A DNA stretch of 56,657 bases from Alphaproteobacteria bacterium. GTDB lineage: Bacteria > Pseudomonadota > Alphaproteobacteria > SHVP01. The notes beneath the pieces were generated by a model. The model was not told where the DNA came from and searched no databases. It was given only the letters and a program-made list of their open reading frames with translations. The first letter of the stretch is position 1, and each line of letters starts with the position of its first letter. The DNA lies in the NCBI GenBank assembly GCA_009694165.1, contig SHVP01000004.1, forward strand, positions 1 through 56,657. Direction: 5' to 3'. Below, piece after piece: positions 53,172 through 56,657 of the stretch. A program made the position numbers and the translations under genes.

Positions 53172-54918
53172 TTAGCGGGCGAGAAACGCGGCGATGGTCG
53201 GCGCACAGTCCTTAACCCGATATTCGAACATCGCGTTGCCGAGGCCGGCAAATTCGACATAGCGGCCATTCTTCAGCAGCTTGGCCCCTCGCCCCGTCGA
53301 TTCGATCACGCTGTCCTGGTCCGAGCAGACGAGCAGGATCTCATGCTCGACATCGCCGAGCACCTCACCCAACGGGTAAAGATTGGCGGCACGCGGCCCC
53401 CACCACATGCACGGGCCGGCGCGCAGGGTCTCGAAGAAGCGAAAGGTGATCTGATCGGTCGTCAACTTTCCCCGATTGAGAGTTTGATAGCGATCCCACA
53501 GATGGGCGATGTGTCCGCCGTCGGCATGGATGGCGACCGAACCCATGCGTCCCTGCCAGCCCCGTTGCTCCTCTGCCGAATAGACGCCGGCGGTGTTCAT
53601 GACCACTCGGCGGATGCGATGGGAAATTTTGCGTGTTGTTTCGATCGCGGTCTTGGTGCCGGTGTGATCGCCGAGGAGGTCGACCTTGGCATATCCGAGC
53701 GTCTCGATCAGGCCGACCATGGCGTCCGCAATGCCGGCAATATCGAGCCGGCGCAGCGGCTTGTAGGATTCGCCATCGCCGGGTGAGTCGACGGCGAAGA
53801 CGGCGCGCGGACCGGCAAGTTCGCCCATCAGCGCTTCGCAATAATGGCCGGAGCGCGGACTCATGTGAAAGCACAGGAGCGGCGGCGCGCTGGCGTCGCC
53901 GGCCGCCACCCGCACGTGCATCTGGCCGTTCGGCGTATCGACGAAACGGCGTTCGATCCGCAAGGGCGGCAACGGACGGGCGGGCGGGCGGCAACGGTTT
54001 GGGCGTCGCAGTCGATCGCGCGCCAGCATCGCGGTCGAGAAATTTACCGACGATCGCAGCCAGTTGATCCGCCCGGCGCGAGATCGATCCCACCCGCCAG
54101 TCCGGCAGCGACACGACCTCGCCGTTTTTCACGAAGGCCCGCGCCTTTTGCCTCTCGTCCCACAGGCTGTCGTTGGTACAAAGAATAAGCACCGGCTGTT
54201 GGAGCTGGGGCAGGTTCTCAGCGTGCTGATAGCTATAGGCAGCGTGATAGCCGAACCACGACCGCTCGCGCGCGCGTAAGGATTCGGCGAAGTCGCGATC
54301 GATCAGGCCAAGCGGCGCATCGGCATCGTAGTGTCGCCGCAGTTCGTGCCAACGCCGCCGCCAGTGCTCGCCGCTTTCCGGCTGCCAGGACTCCGATCGC
54401 TTGGTGACGATCAGACGCTGCTGCGCCGCCGCCTGCGCCGCTCCATAAATGGGCGCGGCATGCAAGACGACCTTGCGGATCTGATGCGGACGCTGCTGCG
54501 CTAATTCGACGGCGATTTTCGATCCCGTATGGTCGCCGATCAGGTCAACCTGCCCGAGACCGAGCCCATCCAACAACTCGCCGACCGCGGCGGCGTATTC
54601 CGCGATGGTGGGCGGCACCGCCGGGGCATCGGAGTCGCCGAACCCGGGCGTGTCCGGAGCCAAGACCCGCCGGTCGCGCCCGATCGCCGCTAGAAACTGC
54701 TCCCAGGGGCGGCCGGAGGCAGGACTTTGGTGCAAGCAGATCAGAGGGACCCGTCCCGCAGCGGCAGCGGGGTTCACCTCGCGATAGTGCATTTGCCCGA
54801 AGCGGCAGCGGCCAAAGGCACGCCGCACGCCGGGCGGCGTCACCCACCAGGCCAGCAGGTCAGGGCCGGCTTCCTTGTCCTCGGGCCAGCCAATGTTTGA
54901 TGGTGCGGGAGCGGTCAC
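53172..54918 (-). pseudogene. Double-domain alpha/beta-hydrolase-fold protein C, split by one tetranucleotide unit
   Basis: GTG start at 54918 with AGGAGG 6 bases before. Domain 1: RRAFGRCRFGQMHYR near 32, LHQSPASGRPWE near 62, elbow G-D-H-T-G with His130, ending LPDWRVG and FLDRDAG. At 53977-53991 the linker (Pro-rich) contains CGGG repeats; beyond it domain 2 is read in a +1 frame: IERRFVDTPNGQMHVRV, FHMSPRSGHYCEAL, elbow G-D-H-T-G, terminal AFLAR to TGA/TAG at 53172. Loss of one 4-base unit would fuse both domains without any gap (PPARPLPPLRIERRF). As sequenced, only domain 1 plus a nonsense tail is made; ATG at 54029 could in theory start domain 2. Confidence 0.85.
53977..53991. repeat. 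CGGG tetranucleotide tract at the frameshift
   Basis: CGGG-CGGG-CGGG-CGG within the interdomain linker of hydrolase-fold gene C. One unit less restores the frame of the whole gene. Tracts of this sort slip in replication, so an ON/OFF change of domain 2 is conceivable; a tract this short slips rarely. Confidence 0.85.
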
Positions 54919-55022
54919 CGCTGCCTCCTGTTGGCGCCTGGATCGTGGCGCCCAGCATAGCCACTCCGCGCCGGAAAGAACGCTTGACGCGCCGCGCAGC
55001 AGCCGGGAAGTTCCAACCGTCG

Positions 55023-55799
55023 ATGCCTCGGTTTTCTGCCAATATTAGCATGCTGTTCGCCGAGCATGCCTTTCTCGACCGCTTTGCGGCAGCGCGCGAC
55101 GCTGGGTTTGCCGCGGTCGAGTTTCAATTTCCCTACGATACGCCGGTCGATCTTCTGCTCGCCGCCCGTGACAAGGCCGGAGTGGAGGTCGTCCTGTTCA
55201 ACGTCGCCGCCGGCGACATCATGACGGGCGGGCCGGGACTCGCCGGGTTGCCCGGACGGGAAGGGCATTTTCGCGCCGCCGTGGCCGAGGCCAAGCTCTA
55301 CATCGAGGCGCTGCGGCCGCGCTGCGTCAACGTGCTGGCCGGCTGGCCGCCGACGAGCGTCGAGCGCGGCGCCTGCCTGACCAGTCTCGCAGCCAACCTG
55401 CGCTATGCAGCCGAGGCCATCGAGCCTTACGGCGTCGCCGTCGTCATCGAACCGGTCAACGCGCGCGACCGACCGGACTCGCTGGTCGCGCGCTCGCGCG
55501 AGGCACTGGCGGCCTTGGACGCGGCCGATCATCGCAACCTCGCCCTGCAATACGACGTCTACCACATGACCATGATGGGGGAGGATGTCATCGCCGCCTT
55601 GCCGGCGCTGGCCGGACGCGTCGGCCACATTCAATTCGCCGACGTGCCCGGTCGCCACGAGCCGGGCAGTGGGCAGATCGATTTTCCCGCGGTGTTCGCG
55701 GCGATCGACCGCTGCGGCTACGCCGGGTGGGTGGGAGCTGAGTATTCGCCAAGCCGGGAAACGACGGCCACGCTCGGCTGGTTGCGCGGGTCGTTCTAG
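55023..55799 (+). CDS. Hydroxypyruvate isomerase-family sugar-phosphate-type isomerase
   Basis: 258 residues from ATG at 55023 (MPRFSANISMLF is the conserved Hyi/OtnI start; an in-frame start at 54897 adds no homologous sequence). TIM-barrel isomerase: FAAVEFQFPYD near residue 33, VVIEPVNARD near 143 with a metal Glu, and a C-terminal GAEYSP near 240 with the second Glu. Converts hydroxypyruvate and tartronate semialdehyde, or 2-oxo-tetronate, in known members. Divergent from hydrolase-fold gene C across about 100 bases that probably contain both promoters, which suggests a shared pathway. Stop overlaps the convergent TPR gene by 4 bases. Confidence 0.9.
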   Translation: MPRFSANISMLFAEHAFLDRFAAARDAGFAAVEFQFPYDTPVDLLLAARDKAGVEVVLFNVAAGDIMTGGPGLAGLPGREGHFRAAVAEAKLYIEALRPRCVNVLAGWPPTSVERGACLTSLAANLRYAAEAIEPYGVAVVIEPVNARDRPDSLVARSREALAALDAADHRNLALQYDVYHMTMMGEDVIAALPALAGRVGHIQFADVPGRHEPGSGQIDFPAVFAAIDRCGYAGWVGAEYSPSRETTATLGWLRGSF

Positions 55800-56657
55800 G
55801 TCCCGCTCGCCTTCTTGAACGCGTCAACCCAATGCACGAGGTCGTCGCCGTTCTTGTACGGCATCGACTCCCCCTTGGCGACGCTCGCCTGATACGGCCG
55901 GACCTCGCTGCGCGCCAGCTCGAACACCGCCTTGTCGCGCAGGCCGGGCTGCGCATAGCTGGCTGCCAGGAAATAACGATTCGGCAACCACTCGGGATTG
56001 GCCGTCAAGCCACACTGGAAGGCCTTGGCTACCGATTCATAATTGTGCATCAAGCAATAGGCGTGCCCGAGACCGAACATGTACCAGGCCGGTGGCTTGG
56101 GGTTGAGGCGGATAGCCGCCTGAGCATGGATCAGCGCGTCTTCCGGCTGGCCCATCCACGCCAGAATGCTGGCCAAGCGGGCACGGCCATCGGCGTAATT
56201 AGGATCGAGGTCGACTGCGCGGGCGACAGCCTGCTGGGCGGCCGCCATCGGCATGTCGAGCGGTCCACCGAGCGGCGGCGGCGAATCGGCGATACGCAAA
56301 TGGGCGACCGCTAGGCCCTCGTAGGCCAGCGCGAACTGCGGATCGACCTCGATCTCCTTGCTGAATGCCTTGACCGCGGCGTCGAGCCCGTCGCGACTGC
56401 CCGCCATCAATCCATGACGCCCGCGCAGCAGGAGATCGTACGCATCCGCCTTACGCGTATCGAACCGCCGCATCAATTCCTGTTCGTCGGGCGACAGAGC
56501 CACGCCCAGAACCGTCGCCAGGTTCCGCACCAGCTCGGTGCGAATGGCTTGCAGCTCGTTGATGCCGCGGTCGAAGGGCTTCATCATCATCGGCGCCTCT
56601 CGTCCCGACTCCAAGAGCTACACCGTCAGGCGTACCCGATCGCCGGCACGCTGCACC
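55796..56657 (-). pseudogene. TPR-containing protein, broken by TAG, 5' end outside window
   Basis: The frame entering from the right edge reads VQRAGDRVRLTV, then TAG (56618-56620), then LLESGREAP and the conserved FDRGINELQAIRTELVRNL to a run of TPR helices (KAFSKEIEVDPQFALAYEGLAVAHL; AVARAVDLDPNYADGRARLA; given here in pieces) and stop at 55796. The order is that of the C-terminal part of adenylate-cyclase/transcription-linked TPR proteins, where the Q of a V-Q-L sequence would sit at the TAG (CAG to TAG). Internal starts TTG 56614 or ATG 56587-56593 could make only the TPR part. The N-terminal domains lie outside this window. Confidence 0.8.

Noticed and set aside
53172..54029. Hydrolase-fold domain 2 of gene C as an independent gene from ATG 54029
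   Set aside because: The extra N-terminal codons are out-of-frame linker sequence without a ribosome site; the domain pair in genes A and B indicates a split double-domain gene.

Overview
The window is a gene-dense, high-GC stretch with strong G/C preference at third codon positions. It most resembles an alphaproteobacterial chromosome, probably of a Rhodospirillales-like lineage. Supporting signs are a direct-repeat GTTC-N7-GTTC LexA operator (the alphaproteobacterial type) in front of an imuA-imuB-dnaE2 cassette, a zinc-finger-bearing DinB, a polyprenyl diphosphate synthase, and a compact glyQ-glyS-ppdK gene order. The lineage is an inference; no rRNA or marker phylogeny could be run.

Layout. 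1-11.3 kb: housekeeping and catabolic genes (glutaredoxin-like protein, acyl-CoA dehydrogenase, flavoprotein, alpha/beta hydrolases, DinB, uracil-DNA glycosylase family protein) and a MoxR ATPase / VWA protein / class IV aminotransferase run, ending in a small Tat-exported Lys-rich protein and a strong bidirectional terminator. 11.4-17.3 kb: the SOS mutasome imuA-imuB-dnaE2 under a tandem LexA box. 17.4-26.3 kb: cysQ, an AcuI-type reductase, a dihydroorotase homologue, a three-gene LPS-type glycosyltransferase set, YgfZ and Tag. 26.5-28.3 kb: a DUF5939/adenylate-cyclase-like gene carrying two in-frame stop codons. 28.3-36.1 kb: a tight minus-strand block (DUF2007, TrmN6-like methyltransferase, S49 peptidase, small membrane protein, glyQ, glyS, ppdK). 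36.2-38.6 kb: ispB, a MAPEG protein, tRNA-Pro(CGG), and a short scar in which a broken Sel1-repeat gene lies between the tRNA and a second copy of its 3' end. 38.6-45.6 kb: FAD oxidoreductase, a frameshifted periplasmic rhodanese, MFS transporter, sterol-desaturase-family hydroxylase, Fpg/Nei glycosylase, and an HTH regulator with a protease-dead S24 domain and a palindromic candidate operator.

45.6-54.9 kb is the most unusual part. One minus-strand operon encodes, in transcription order, three double-domain alpha/beta-hydrolase-fold proteins, one degenerate single-domain paralogue, an EamA transporter, a substrate-binding protein interrupted by an amber codon, and a bicupin; a hydroxypyruvate-isomerase-family gene is divergent. 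All six intact hydrolase-fold domains carry G-D-H-T-G where the Ser nucleophile elbow should be, and none keeps the usual catalytic His. One of the double-domain genes is split by one extra CGGG unit in a tetranucleotide tract.

At least seven genes in the window are broken by in-frame stops, frameshifts or deletions, most of them right of 38 kb. TAG, TGA and TAA all end other intact genes, so this is gene decay (or uncorrected sequence errors) and not recoding. All family names rest on motifs read by eye; no database search was possible.
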